From DASPKT01 sp035626475 (GTDB lineage: Bacteria; Pseudomonadota; Alphaproteobacteria; Azospirillales; Azospirillaceae): 64,000 nucleotides of DNA. The notes under the pieces were generated by a model that had not been told where the DNA came from, did no database searches, and saw nothing but the letters and a program-made list of their open reading frames with translations. The translations under genes were made by a program, and so were the position numbers. This document shows positions 20,073 through 29,719 of the stretch, piece by piece; the first letter of the stretch is position 1; every line of letters starts with the position of its first letter. Where the stretch lies: positions 1 through 64,000 of the forward strand of contig DASPNP010000049.1 in assembly GCA_035626475.1 (NCBI GenBank). The letters run 5' to 3'.

Positions 20073-20939
20073 TCACGCCACCGTCACCGTCAGCGTCCAG
20101 CCCCGCTCACCGCCGGGGGGCACCAGCACCACGCCCGGCTTGTCGCGGAACTCGCCGTCGAAGCCCTGCGGGCTGGCGTGGCCCTGCCAGGGCTCCAGGC
20201 AGACGAAGCCGGCGCCCGGCTTGCTCCAGATGCCCAGGTGCGGCATGTCGGGGAAGCGCAGCTCGATCGCCGGGCCGCTGGGGCCGACATAGCGCAGCGT
20301 GCGGCTGGCGTGCCGGTCCATGACGATGGCATCGTCGGCGAACAGCCCGTCATGCAGGCGCAGCGTATCGCCCGCCACCGGCGTCGGCAGGGCATCGGGC
20401 CGTAACAGCCCGCCGGCGGCGCGGCGGATGGGGTCGGGCTCGTCGCGCTCGAACAGGATCGAATGCTCCTCCCGCGCGGCGCCCGGCACCAGCGGCCAGC
20501 GGAAGGCAGGGTGGAAGCCGAAGCTGACCGGCAGATCCTCGGTGCCCGGATTGTAGACCCGCACCGCCATCTCCAGCGACGGGCCGGCCAGCCGGTAGCC
20601 GGCCCGCAGGTCGAAGGCGAAGGGATAGGCAGCCCGCGTCTCCGGGCTGTCGGACAGCGCGAAGACGCAGCCGGCGTCCCACTGCTCCACCAGCCGGAAG
20701 CGCGAGCGTCGGGCGAAGCCGTGCTGCGGCATCGGATAGGCCTTGTTCTGGTGGCGCAGCGTGTCGCCGGCGAGCTTGCCCACCACCGGGAACAGCAGCG
20801 GCGAGCGTCCGGTCCAGAAGGCCGGGTCGCCGTCCCACAGCAACTCGGCGCCGTCCGCCATGGTGAGCGACCGCAGTTCCGCCCCCTGCGGGCTCACCGT
20901 CGCCCGCAGCGACTCCGACCGGATCGCGACCTGCTCCAT
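20073..20939 (-). CDS. Aldose 1-epimerase family protein (LacX-like)
   Basis: A 288-aa mutarotase-fold protein. It begins MEQVAIRSESLRATVSPQGAELRSL and shows ELLWDGDPAFWTGRSPLLFPVVGKL, MPQHGFARRSRF (the conserved His of the family), VSFGFHPAFRWPL and a late Glu in GAGFVCLEPWQGHASP. These fit LacX-type relatives of galactose mutarotase that interconvert sugar anomers. An upstream ATG at 20963 adds eight residues; 20939 is preferred because AGAGGACAGGGC precedes it. It is monocistronic, convergent with the PuuE operon across a family D repeat. Confidence 0.9.
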   Translation of the reverse strand: MEQVAIRSESLRATVSPQGAELRSLTMADGAELLWDGDPAFWTGRSPLLFPVVGKLAGDTLRHQNKAYPMPQHGFARRSRFRLVEQWDAGCVFALSDSPETRAAYPFAFDLRAGYRLAGPSLEMAVRVYNPGTEDLPVSFGFHPAFRWPLVPGAAREEHSILFERDEPDPIRRAAGGLLRPDALPTPVAGDTLRLHDGLFADDAIVMDRHASRTLRYVGPSGPAIELRFPDMPHLGIWSKPGAGFVCLEPWQGHASPQGFDGEFRDKPGVVLVPPGGERGWTLTVTVA

Positions 20940-21081
20940 GCCCTGTCCTCTTCCCTCATGCATCCATCAGGGAAAGGCGATCCCCTCCCCCGCAGTTCCG
21001 GGGAGTACACCGGCACTCGGCGCGTCGCCACACCTGGATAGGTCGGCATGAGAATGGGGTGCATCCTTCGGCACCCCACTG

Positions 21082-21225
21082 TCGTCATCCCCGCGGAGGT
21101 GGGGACCCAGGCATTCCCTTTGCACCGGAGCGCCGAGCAGGAGCGGCAACGTCGCCCTTTGCACCCCTAACACTACAGGGTAGCAAGCCCATTACCTGGG
21201 TCCCCGCCTCCGCGGGGATGACGGT
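21082..21225. repeat. Family C palindromic repeat
   Basis: Arms TCGTCATCCCCGCGGAGGTG with GGGACCCAGG (21082-21112) and CCTGGGTCCCCGCCTCCGCG with GGATGACGG (21195-21225) enclose ~80 bp with no B element. It lies in the 328-bp gap (20940-21267) between the aldose epimerase and erythromycin-esterase genes. The rest of that gap shows no gene. Confidence 0.8.
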
Positions 21226-21267
21226 GGAGGGTGGACCAAGGGCTTGAGAGAAAGCCCGGACGCCCCC

Positions 21268-22650
21268 TCACACCCCGAACGGCCACATGTCCGGTTCGCC
21301 CTTGCGCTCCGGCCCGGCCAGCGGGGTGACGGCGTGGGTTTCCTCGAACCAGACGTAATGGTCGAACTGGTAGGGCAGCTCGGTCTGGAAGTAGTGGCTC
21401 ATGCGCTCGGTCTCGGGGCGGTAGATCACGCCGACCGCGCGCTGCAGCCGCCGGTGCGACAGGCCCGCCACCAGCTCGGCATGGCCGGGGTCGGTCATGT
21501 CCAGCAGGAAGCGCGGCACCGCGCTGTCGCGGCAGAGCCGCTCGTAGCTGTCCTCGCGCACCGGCTTCAGGCGCATGAAGCGCATGGCGCCGTCCCAGTC
21601 GTCGGCGGCCGCGACCACGCCCCGGTCGGTGCCGAAGCCCACCAGCCGCACCGCGCCGCCGAAGGCTTCGCGGCAGAGATGGCCGACATTGACCTCCCCC
21701 ATCTGCCCCATCTCGGTCGCCGCCGCGTCGCCCAGGTGGGAGTTGTGCGCCCAGACGACCGCCTTCGCATCCGGCCCGCGCGCCTCCAGCACGGCCTTGA
21801 GCGTATCGACCATGTGGGTGTCGCGCAGGTTCCAGCTCTCCACCCCGCCCTCCCACATGGCGCGGTAGTAGCGCTCGGCCGCCGCCACCAGGGCCGCATT
21901 GCGCTGGGCGTCCAGGAAGTCGTCGCCGTCACGCCGGACCAGGTCCAGCCGCCGCTCCAGCAGCTGGTTCAGCATGGTCACGACCGCCTGCTCGCAGGGC
22001 GCCTTGCCCTGCACGATCGCGGCGCGGCCGTAGCTCTGCGGCTCCTCCTGCCAGGGGTTCAGGCAGGAATAGCGGCGCCGCGCCTCGGCCGCGAGGGTGG
22101 GGTCGGTACGGTCGAGATACTCCAGCACTGCCCGGACCGAGCCGCGCAGGCTGTACAGGTCGATGCCGTAGAAGCCGGCCTTGCGGGCGGGATCGGCGAC
22201 GCCGTCATTGTGCAGCTTCAGCCAGCGGACCAGGTCCTCCACCTCGCGGTTGCGCCACATCCAGGTGGGGAAGCGGTCGAAGACCGGCTCGCCGTCGCCG
22301 TCCAGCATGGGCCGGCCGCGGATGTAGCGGTCGACGCGCGCGGCGTCCGGCCAGTCGGCCTCCACCGCGACGATGGTGAAGCCGTGCTTCTCGATGAGCC
22401 GCCGGGTGATGGCGGCGCGGGCGCGGTAGAATTCGCAGGTGCCGTGGGTCGCCTCGCCCAGGCAGACCACCCTGGCCTCGCCCAGCCGGTCGAACAAGGC
22501 GCCGAAGGCGTGGTCGTTGAAGTCGGGCAGCGGTTCGGCGGCGTCCGCGATCAGGCGCGACAGCTCCGCCTCCTCGGGCCTCGCGGCGCCCCGCGACCAG
22601 CGGGACAGGGCGCGCTGCCACGCGCCGTTGCGGTTCTCCGCCTGGGACAT
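21268..22650 (-). CDS. Erythromycin esterase family protein
   Basis: A 460-aa member of PF05139. The active-site block VVCLGEATHGTCEFYRARAAITRRLIEKHGF is near residues 65-95, where Glu and His (GEATHG) are the conserved pair. A second His is in AKAVVWAHNSHLGDA. Relatives range from macrolide esterases (EreA/B) to widespread chromosomal proteins of unknown substrate, so resistance should not be assumed. The ATG at 22650 follows GGGGAGGG. An EcfG-like promoter at 22687-22711 suggests stress induction. Confidence 0.9.
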   Translation of the reverse strand: MSQAENRNGAWQRALSRWSRGAARPEEAELSRLIADAAEPLPDFNDHAFGALFDRLGEARVVCLGEATHGTCEFYRARAAITRRLIEKHGFTIVAVEADWPDAARVDRYIRGRPMLDGDGEPVFDRFPTWMWRNREVEDLVRWLKLHNDGVADPARKAGFYGIDLYSLRGSVRAVLEYLDRTDPTLAAEARRRYSCLNPWQEEPQSYGRAAIVQGKAPCEQAVVTMLNQLLERRLDLVRRDGDDFLDAQRNAALVAAAERYYRAMWEGGVESWNLRDTHMVDTLKAVLEARGPDAKAVVWAHNSHLGDAAATEMGQMGEVNVGHLCREAFGGAVRLVGFGTDRGVVAAADDWDGAMRFMRLKPVREDSYERLCRDSAVPRFLLDMTDPGHAELVAGLSHRRLQRAVGVIYRPETERMSHYFQTELPYQFDHYVWFEETHAVTPLAGPERKGEPDMWPFGV

Positions 22651-22686
22651 GGCCTTGCCCTCCCCTGAGCTTACCTCAGGGGGTGC

Positions 22687-22711
22687 AACACGAGCGGACG
22701 TAGGGGGTTCC
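22687..22711 (-). promoter_or_regulatory. EcfG-like promoter of the erythromycin-esterase gene
   Basis: On the minus strand: GGAAC (22707-22711), a 16-nt spacer, then TGTT (22687-22690). The consensus -10 is CGTT, so one base differs. It ends 36 nt before the ATG at 22650, a normal promoter distance. Confidence 0.5.
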
Positions 22712-22750
22712 GGACGGCGTCCATAGGTCACATGCCTGGCCGCTGGGCCA

Positions 22751-22780
22751 AAAGAAAACCCGGCGCATCGCTGCGCCGGG
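22751..22780 (-). terminator. Rho-independent terminator of ald
   Basis: Read on the minus strand, a perfect 9-bp stem CCCGGCGCA-GCGA-TGCGCCGGG is followed by TTTTCTTT. It starts 30 bp past the ald stop. Confidence 0.85.
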
Positions 22781-22810
22781 CTCTTAGGCTTCAGTCCTGC
22801 CGGACTTGCG

Positions 22811-23929
<1,119 letters not shown>

Positions 23930-24069
23930 CTGTCTCTCCCTGCGATTCGGGGCGCCCGATTAGCCGGGCCCATGGCTGCGGAGAATACGCCCCACGGCCG
24001 GCGCATGTCCTTGCAAAGGGGCCGGCGGCGGGGGCAGAATTCGCAAGGTTCCACCACTTTCGAGCGGCC

Positions 24070-24567
24070 ATGCGGCGGAGTCTGCGAAACCTTAGGCTCG
24101 ATCGCATCGATCGCGCCATCCTGACCATCCTGCAGGAGGCCGGCCGCATCCCCAACTCCGAGCTGGCCGAGCGCGTCCACCTGTCGGAGAGCGCCTGCCT
24201 GCGCCGGGTGCGCGCGCTGGAGGAGGCGGGCGTCATCAGCGGCTACACCGCCATCGTCGAGCAGGCGGCGTCGGGCCGCGCCGAGAGCGTCTTCGTGCGC
24301 GTCACGCTGGAAAAGCAGACCGAGCAGATCCTGTCCGACTTCGAGACCGCCGTGCGCGGGGTCGAGCAGGTCATGGAGTGCTGGCTGATGTCGGGCGAGG
24401 CCGACTATCTGCTGCGCGTCATCGTCTCGGGCGCCGGCGACTACGAGATGCTGCACAACAAGGTGCTGACGCGGCTCCCCGGCGTCGCCCGCGTCCATTC
24501 CAGCTTCGCGCTGCGCACAGTGATGAAGCGCAGCCACGTCCCGATCTTCGAGGGGGAGCCGGAGTAA
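24070..24567 (+). CDS. Lrp/AsnC family transcriptional regulator, probable regulator of ald
   Basis: A 165-aa feast/famine regulator. The AsnC-type HTH is at about residues 10-58 (LDRIDRAILTILQEAGRIPNSELAERVHLSESACLRRVRALEEAGVI), and the RAM ligand-binding domain (about 72-150) includes VMECWLMSGEADYLLRVIVSG. Divergence from ald suggests it activates ald in response to alanine, as Lrp-type AldR proteins do elsewhere; that is inference from context. The start ATG at 24070 has only a weak GAGCGG upstream. Confidence 0.93.
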   Translation: MRRSLRNLRLDRIDRAILTILQEAGRIPNSELAERVHLSESACLRRVRALEEAGVISGYTAIVEQAASGRAESVFVRVTLEKQTEQILSDFETAVRGVEQVMECWLMSGEADYLLRVIVSGAGDYEMLHNKVLTRLPGVARVHSSFALRTVMKRSHVPIFEGEPE

Positions 24568-24597
24568 GGGTGCCACAAATCGGCAGCGGCGATGGGG

Positions 24598-24705
24598 TGC
24601 GTGCTTCGACAGGCTCAGCATGAGGGCCGTTTTGCTGCTCCCGGTGTTTTTCCGGAAGTGCCTGGCACCAACACCCCTCATCCTGAGCTTGTCGAAGGAC
24701 GCACA
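24598..24705. repeat. Family A repeat with full core (reverse orientation)
   Basis: Arms GTGCTTCGACAGGCTCAGCA (24600-24619) and ATCCTGAGCTTGTCGAAGG (24680-24698). The core TTTGCTGCTCCCGG...CCGGAAGTGCCTGGCACCA is the reverse complement of the core in the 34.4 and 45.7 kb copies. It fills the gap between the Lrp regulator and rnr. Confidence 0.85.
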
Positions 24706-24782
24706 ACCCTCAGCCTCTCCCATAGCCCAAGCTCAGCCGGCCGCACCCAGCCAGTCCAGACCCAAGCAAGAGGCCCAAGCCC

Positions 24783-27089
24783 GTGCCACGCCCCAAGAAG
24801 GACAATCCCTTCCCCACCAAGGAGCAGATCCTGGAGTTCATCCGGGAGAGCCCGGTGCCGGTGGGCAAGCGGGAGATCGCCAAGGCCTTCCACATCTCCG
24901 GCGACCACCGGGTGCAGCTGAAGGAGATCCTGCGCGAGCTGGAGGAAGAGGGCGGCATAGAGAAGGGCAACCGGCGCAGCATCAGCGTGCCCAAGGCCCT
25001 GCCCGAGGTCGCCGTGCTGCTGGTCACCGACATCGACCCCGACGGCGAGACGCTGGCGCGGCCCGCCACCTGGAATTCCGAGGAGGAGCCGCCCCGCATC
25101 TTCATGCAGCCGGAGAAGCGCGGCCAGGGTGCGCTGGCGCCGGGCGACCGCGTGCTGGCGAAGCTGTTCCGCCAGTCGGACGACACCTACGAGGCCCGCA
25201 CCATCCGCAAGCTGGACGGCACCGGCCAAGCGCGCATCGTCGGCGTCTTCCAGTTCGGGCGCGACGGCGGCCGCATCAAGCCGACCGACCGGCGGGAGAA
25301 GCACGAATACGCCGTCGCCCCGGCCAACCAGGGCGGCGCCACGGCGGGCGACCTGGTGGTGGCCGAGCTGCTGCCGGCCAACCGCATGGGGCTGAAGCAG
25401 GTGCGCGTGGTCGAGGTGATCGGCAGCATGGAGGAGCCGCGCGCCGTCAGCCTCATCGCCATCCACCAGAACGGCATCCCCACCGTGTTCCCCAAGGCCG
25501 CCATCGATGAGGCGGAGCGGGCGGAGGAGCCGACGCTGGAGGGCCGCACCGACCTGCGCGACTTCCCGCTGGTGACCATCGACGGCGCCGACGCGCGCGA
25601 CTTCGACGACGCGGTGTTTGCCGAGCGCGACACCGACCCGAACAACGAGGGCGGCTGGCACCTGCTGGTCGCCATCGCCGACGTCAGCTTCTATGTGCGG
25701 CCGGGCTCGGCGCTGGACCGCTCGGCCTTCGACCGGGGCAACAGCTGCTACTTCCCCGACCGCGTCGTGCCGATGCTGCCGGAGAATCTGTCGAACGAGC
25801 TGTGCTCGCTGAAGCCGCAGGTGAACCGCGCCTGCCTGGCGGTCCATATGTGGATCGACCGGGACGGCAATCTGAAGCGGCACAAGTTCGTGCGCGGCCT
25901 GATGCGCTCGGTCGCGCGCCTGACCTACGAGCAGGTGCAGGCCGCCCGCGACGGCGCGCCCGACGAGACCACCGGGCCGCTGATGGAGCGCGTCATCGAG
26001 CCGCTCTACGGCGCCTTCGAGACGCTGCTGCGGGCGCGGGAGAAGCGCGGCACGCTGGAGCTGGACCTGCCGGAGCGGCAGGTGAAGCTCTCGCCCGAGG
26101 GCAAGATCGTCTCCATCACCGTGCGCGCCCGCTACGACAGCCACCGGCTGATCGAGGAGTTCATGATCGCCGCCAACGTCGCGGCGGCGGAGGCGCTGGA
26201 GAAGAAGTCGGCCCCGGTCATGTACCGGCTGCACGCGGAACCGGCGCGGGACAAGCTGGACGCGCTGCGCGAGTTCCTGGGCTCCATGGGCTACAACCTC
26301 GCCAAGGGGCAGGTCATCCGGCCCGCCGCCTTTACCCAGATTCTGGCCAAGGCCGCCGACACGCCGGAGGCGCACCTGGTCAACACGGTGATCCTGCGCA
26401 GCCAGGCGCAGGCCGTGTACGGGCCGGAGAATATCGGCCATTTCGGCCTGGCGCTCAGCCGCTACGCCCACTTCACCTCGCCCATCCGCCGCTATGCCGA
26501 CCTGGTCGTCCACCGCTCGCTGGTGCGCGCCTACGGGCTCGGTCCCGGCGGGCTGGACGAGGAGGAGGCGGGCCGCCTGGAGCAGATCGGCGAGCACATC
26601 TCCGCCACCGAGCGCCGCGCCGCCACCGCCGAGCGCGACGCCATCGACCGCTATGTCGCCGCCTATCTGGCGGACCGGGTGGGCGCCACCTTCTCCGGCC
26701 GCATCGGCGGGGTGACGCGCTTCGGGCTGTTCATCACGCTGGACGAGACCGGCGCCGACGGGCTGGTGCCGATCAGCACCCTACCCCAGGACTTCTATGA
26801 CCATGACGAGAAGAGCCACGCCCTGGTCGGCCGGCGCTGGGGCCGGGTCTACCGGCTGGGCACGCCGGTGAAGGTGCGCCTCGCCGAGGCCGACCCGATC
26901 TCCGGCAGCATGGTCTTCGAGCTGCTGGAGCGCGACACAGAGGACAAGCCCTGGCTCGCCGGCGAGGAGGGCGGCGGCCGCGCCCGCCTGACGCGCTCCA
27001 CCGCGCGGCGCGGCCGGGAGAAGGAGACCCCGCGCGAGCCCATGGGCCTCAACCGGCCGAAGCCGCCGAGGCGGAGGCGGGAGGAGTGA
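24783..27089 (+). CDS. rnr: Ribonuclease R
   Basis: A 768-aa 3'-5' exoribonuclease that degrades structured RNA. The N-terminal winged-helix and cold-shock regions (about 1-230) precede the RNB catalytic domain. Its metal-binding Asp cluster is in TIDGADARDFDDAVFAE (about 258-275), with FTSPIRRYADLVVHRSL near 562-578. An S1 domain follows (ATFSGRIGGVTRFGLFITLDETGADGLVP, about 635-665), then a basic tail. The start is GTG at 24783. It is monocistronic between a family A and a B'/C repeat. Confidence 0.97.
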   Translation: MPRPKKDNPFPTKEQILEFIRESPVPVGKREIAKAFHISGDHRVQLKEILRELEEEGGIEKGNRRSISVPKALPEVAVLLVTDIDPDGETLARPATWNSEEEPPRIFMQPEKRGQGALAPGDRVLAKLFRQSDDTYEARTIRKLDGTGQARIVGVFQFGRDGGRIKPTDRREKHEYAVAPANQGGATAGDLVVAELLPANRMGLKQVRVVEVIGSMEEPRAVSLIAIHQNGIPTVFPKAAIDEAERAEEPTLEGRTDLRDFPLVTIDGADARDFDDAVFAERDTDPNNEGGWHLLVAIADVSFYVRPGSALDRSAFDRGNSCYFPDRVVPMLPENLSNELCSLKPQVNRACLAVHMWIDRDGNLKRHKFVRGLMRSVARLTYEQVQAARDGAPDETTGPLMERVIEPLYGAFETLLRAREKRGTLELDLPERQVKLSPEGKIVSITVRARYDSHRLIEEFMIAANVAAAEALEKKSAPVMYRLHAEPARDKLDALREFLGSMGYNLAKGQVIRPAAFTQILAKAADTPEAHLVNTVILRSQAQAVYGPENIGHFGLALSRYAHFTSPIRRYADLVVHRSLVRAYGLGPGGLDEEEAGRLEQIGEHISATERRAATAERDAIDRYVAAYLADRVGATFSGRIGGVTRFGLFITLDETGADGLVPISTLPQDFYDHDEKSHALVGRRWGRVYRLGTPVKVRLAEADPISGSMVFELLERDTEDKPWLAGEEGGGRARLTRSTARRGREKETPREPMGLNRPKPPRRRREE

Positions 27090-27107
27090 GGATCAGCGCT
27101 GGACGCC

Positions 27108-27366
27108 CGTAGGTCGGGAGGAGCCGCAGGTGTATCCCGACATCGTCGGCCGGGGTTTGTCGGGATGCGCTTCGCTCCTCCCGACCTACGGGTGCTGCAT
27201 CGCGCGCATCCTGCTGCAACCCCTGGGCCCCGGCCTGCGCCGGGGTGACGGTTGAGAGAGGCACTGAGGGTAGCCAGACCGTTGCTGGGGCATGAGAAGG
27301 TCGTGCGGTTCGCCACTCCCCCTACCCGTCATCCCGGCGCAGGCCGGGACCCAGGGGTTGCAGCAA
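27108..27366. repeat. Variant B palindrome (B') followed by a family C pair
   Basis: B' (27108-27191): CGTAGGTCGGGAGGAGCCGC pairs with GCTCCTCCCGACCTACG. It uses the same outer CGTAGGTCG as B but a different inner arm. Then C arms, GCTGCAACCCCTGGGCCCC (27211-27229) and CGGGACCCAGGGGTTGCAGC (27344-27363), enclose ~115 bp. The block fills the 300-bp gap between rnr and the orphan antitoxin. Confidence 0.82.
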
Positions 27367-27389
27367 TGAACCGTCGATGCAGCGCGGTA

Positions 27390-27548
27390 TTAGATCGGCA
27401 AGGGCGGGTTCTCGCCCGCCGCCAGACGCTCCAACCAAGCCATTACGATCTCATGATCCACCACGTCGCCCCGGCGCGCGGCTTCCCGCGCCTCTTCGAT
27501 GGCGCGCTCTTTGGCGTCGTTGTCGAAGATGGAGAGCGGCTTGGTCAT
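27390..27548 (-). CDS. Orphan antitoxin-like small protein
   Basis: A 52-aa protein starting MTKPLSIFDNDAKERAIEEA and ending LERLAAGENPPLPI. The central EARAAARRGDVVDHEIVMAWLERLA pattern (helix, Arg/Asp-Val, His-Glu, Val-x-x-Trp-Leu) is typical of short antitoxins paired with RelE/ParE-type toxins. No toxin gene is present: downstream (below 27390) is only a family C repeat 24 bp away, and upstream there is no reading frame before the DUF983 gene. It may be the remnant of a broken toxin-antitoxin pair or an immunity gene acting in trans. Confidence 0.6.
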   Translation of the reverse strand: MTKPLSIFDNDAKERAIEEAREAARRGDVVDHEIVMAWLERLAAGENPPLPI

Positions 27549-27684
27549 GGCGGCAGCCCAGCAGAGTTCGCGTGTCCTGTCCCCGGTCAACACCCACCGG
27601 CGGCGAAGGCTCCCTCTCCTTCCGCGCGCTCCCGGGAGTCGAAGGCACTGGACGGGCGGCACTGGGAATGTCCATCATTCCTCT

Positions 27685-28092
27685 ATGGAAACGACGGCCG
27701 ACGAGTCGACGGACAGGGTGGAAAACGGCACTGCAGCCGGCGCTCCCGGCTCCTTCAAGGCCGGCATGCTGCGCGGGCTGCTGCGGCGCTGCCCGGCCTG
27801 CGGCGGGCGCACGCTGTTCTCGGGATATCTGGCGGTCCATCAATCCTGTTCCGCCTGCGGGCTGGAGACGGGCAGCTTCCGGGCGGACGACGCGCCGCCC
27901 TACTTCACCATCTTCGCGGTCGGCCATGTGGTGATCCCGGGCATGCTGGCGCTGGAGCGGGGCGTGCATCCGCCCTACTGGCTGCAGCTGGCGCTGTGGG
28001 TCCCCGCGACGATCGCCCTCACGCTGCTGTTGCTGCCCAGGATCAAGGGCGCGGTCATCGGAGCGCAGTGGGCGCTCCGCATCCGGGGGTAG
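27685..28092 (+). CDS. DUF983 family membrane protein
   Basis: A 135-aa protein with a zinc-ribbon-like cysteine set near the N-terminus (RRCPACGGRTLFSGYLAVHQSCSACGLE: two CxxC pairs) and two C-terminal membrane helices (PYFTIFAVGHVVIPGMLAL and YWLQLALWVPATIALTLLLL). This is the DUF983 layout, common in alphaproteobacteria and of unknown function. The ATG at 27685 gives the family-typical length; the binding site is weak. The S41 protease gene follows 4 bp downstream, so the two are probably co-transcribed. Confidence 0.85.
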   Translation: METTADESTDRVENGTAAGAPGSFKAGMLRGLLRRCPACGGRTLFSGYLAVHQSCSACGLETGSFRADDAPPYFTIFAVGHVVIPGMLALERGVHPPYWLQLALWVPATIALTLLLLPRIKGAVIGAQWALRIRG

Positions 28093-28096
28093 GGCC

Positions 28097-29719
28097 ATGA
28101 GACGGGGCCGGCGGATCAGGCTGAGGGTGCTGGGCATGGGCCTGGCCGGCCTGCTCGGCGTCGGCCTGGGCACCGCCAGCGGTCTCGCCGGCTGGATGCT
28201 GGCGGGGGCCGCCCCGGTATCGGCCGCCGACGGCGAGAAGCTGCTGGACCGCGCGGCCGACCGGCCGGTGGACCGGGTGCTGCTGGCCGCCGCGCTGAAC
28301 CATATCGACGAGCAGTTCCTGGAACCGGTCGATCTGGAGCGGCTGGCGCTGGACGGGCTGGCCGGCCTGTCGCGGCTGGATCCGGCGGTATCCTTCTCGC
28401 GCGCCGGCGGCGTGCTGGGTGTGACGGTGGCCGGCCAGGGCATTGGCGAGTTCACCCTGCCCGTCCGCCGCCGGCCCTCCGACTGGGCCGACTTCGCCGC
28501 CCGGGTGGCCGAATCGGTGCGGCTGCGCTCCCCCGCCCTCACAGCCGCCGGGACCGAGGCGGTGCACAAGGCCGTGATCGACGGCATGACCGCCGATCTG
28601 GACGGCAGCTCCCGCTACACCACGCCCGAGCAGGCCAAGGCCGAGCGCTCGGTGCGCGACGGCTATGTCGGGATCGGCGTCACCGTCCGGCGCGAGGCGG
28701 AGCGGTTGATGATCGCCGACGTCATCCCCGACGGCCCCGCCGACCGCGCCGGCATCCGCCCGGGCGAGGCGCTGCTGGCGGTGGACGGCGTGTCGATCGA
28801 CGGGCTGGAGGTGGAGGCGGTGGCGACCCGGCTGGCGGGCCGCGCCGGCAGCCCGGTGCAGGTGACGGTCGGCCCGCCGACGGCCACCGCCCGCCAGGGC
28901 CGCCGCCTGTCGCTGCGCCGCGACCGGGTGGTGCCGCGCACCGTGACGGCGGAGGTGCAGGACGGCGTCGGCATCATCCGCATCGAGCGTTTCAACGCCG
29001 CCACGCTGGTCAATCTTTCCGATGCCATCCGGCAGCTGAAGGACAGGCTGGGCCGCCAGGGCCGCGGCTATGTGCTCGACCTGCGCGGCAATCCCGGCGG
29101 GCTGCTGGACCAGGCGGTGGCCGTGGCCGACCGCTTCGTCACCGACGGCACCATCGTCTCCACCGAGGGGCGCCACCCGGACAGCCTGCAGCATTACGAC
29201 GCCCGCTCCGACGACCAGCTCTCCGGCGCGCCGCTGGTGGTGCTGGTGGACGGGCGGTCAGCCTCGGCCGCCGAGGTGGTCGCGGCGGCGCTGCAGGACA
29301 GCGGGCGCGCCGCCGTGGTCGGCGCCTCCTCCTACGGCAAGGGCAGCGTGCAGACCGTCATCCCCCTGCCGAACCAGGGGGAGCTGTTCCTGACCTGGTC
29401 GCGCATCCACGCGCCCAGCGGCTACACGCTGCACAAACAGGGCGTCCAGCCCAGCCTCTGCACCAGCCGCGAGGGAGCGACCGCCGCCGGCATCGTCGAG
29501 GAGCTGCGGTCGGGCGGCACCATCCCCACCTCTACCATCGCGCTGTGGCAGGACCAGGCGCTGAGCGACCCGGCCGCCCTGGCGCAACTGCGCGCCGCCT
29601 GCCCCAAGCGCGAGCACGAGCCGGCGCTGGACCTGGAGGTCGCCAAGGCCCTGCTGGCCGACCCCGCCCTCTACCGCCGCGCCCTGGCCCGCTCGCACCG
29701 GGCGGTGGCGGCGCGCTAG
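28097..29719 (+). CDS. S41 family (carboxy-terminal processing) peptidase
   Basis: A 540-aa periplasmic or membrane-anchored protease. Residues ~10-40 form a signal/anchor helix (VLGMGLAGLLGVGLGTASGLAGWML). A PDZ domain (about 190-270, YVGIGVTVRREAERLMIADVIPDGPADRAGI) precedes the catalytic domain. The Ser-Lys dyad is visible as Ser in VDGRSASAAEVVAAAL and Lys in GASSYGKGSVQT. Relatives trim C-termini of envelope proteins. Its stop codon interlocks with that of the convergent methyltransferase (4-nt overlap). Confidence 0.92.
   Translation: MRRGRRIRLRVLGMGLAGLLGVGLGTASGLAGWMLAGAAPVSAADGEKLLDRAADRPVDRVLLAAALNHIDEQFLEPVDLERLALDGLAGLSRLDPAVSFSRAGGVLGVTVAGQGIGEFTLPVRRRPSDWADFAARVAESVRLRSPALTAAGTEAVHKAVIDGMTADLDGSSRYTTPEQAKAERSVRDGYVGIGVTVRREAERLMIADVIPDGPADRAGIRPGEALLAVDGVSIDGLEVEAVATRLAGRAGSPVQVTVGPPTATARQGRRLSLRRDRVVPRTVTAEVQDGVGIIRIERFNAATLVNLSDAIRQLKDRLGRQGRGYVLDLRGNPGGLLDQAVAVADRFVTDGTIVSTEGRHPDSLQHYDARSDDQLSGAPLVVLVDGRSASAAEVVAAALQDSGRAAVVGASSYGKGSVQTVIPLPNQGELFLTWSRIHAPSGYTLHKQGVQPSLCTSREGATAAGIVEELRSGGTIPTSTIALWQDQALSDPAALAQLRAACPKREHEPALDLEVAKALLADPALYRRALARSHRAVAAR

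Noticed and set aside
21268..22650. Macrolide resistance gene
   Set aside because: The family includes many chromosomal members with no known macrolide activity; the sequence alone does not support a resistance call.
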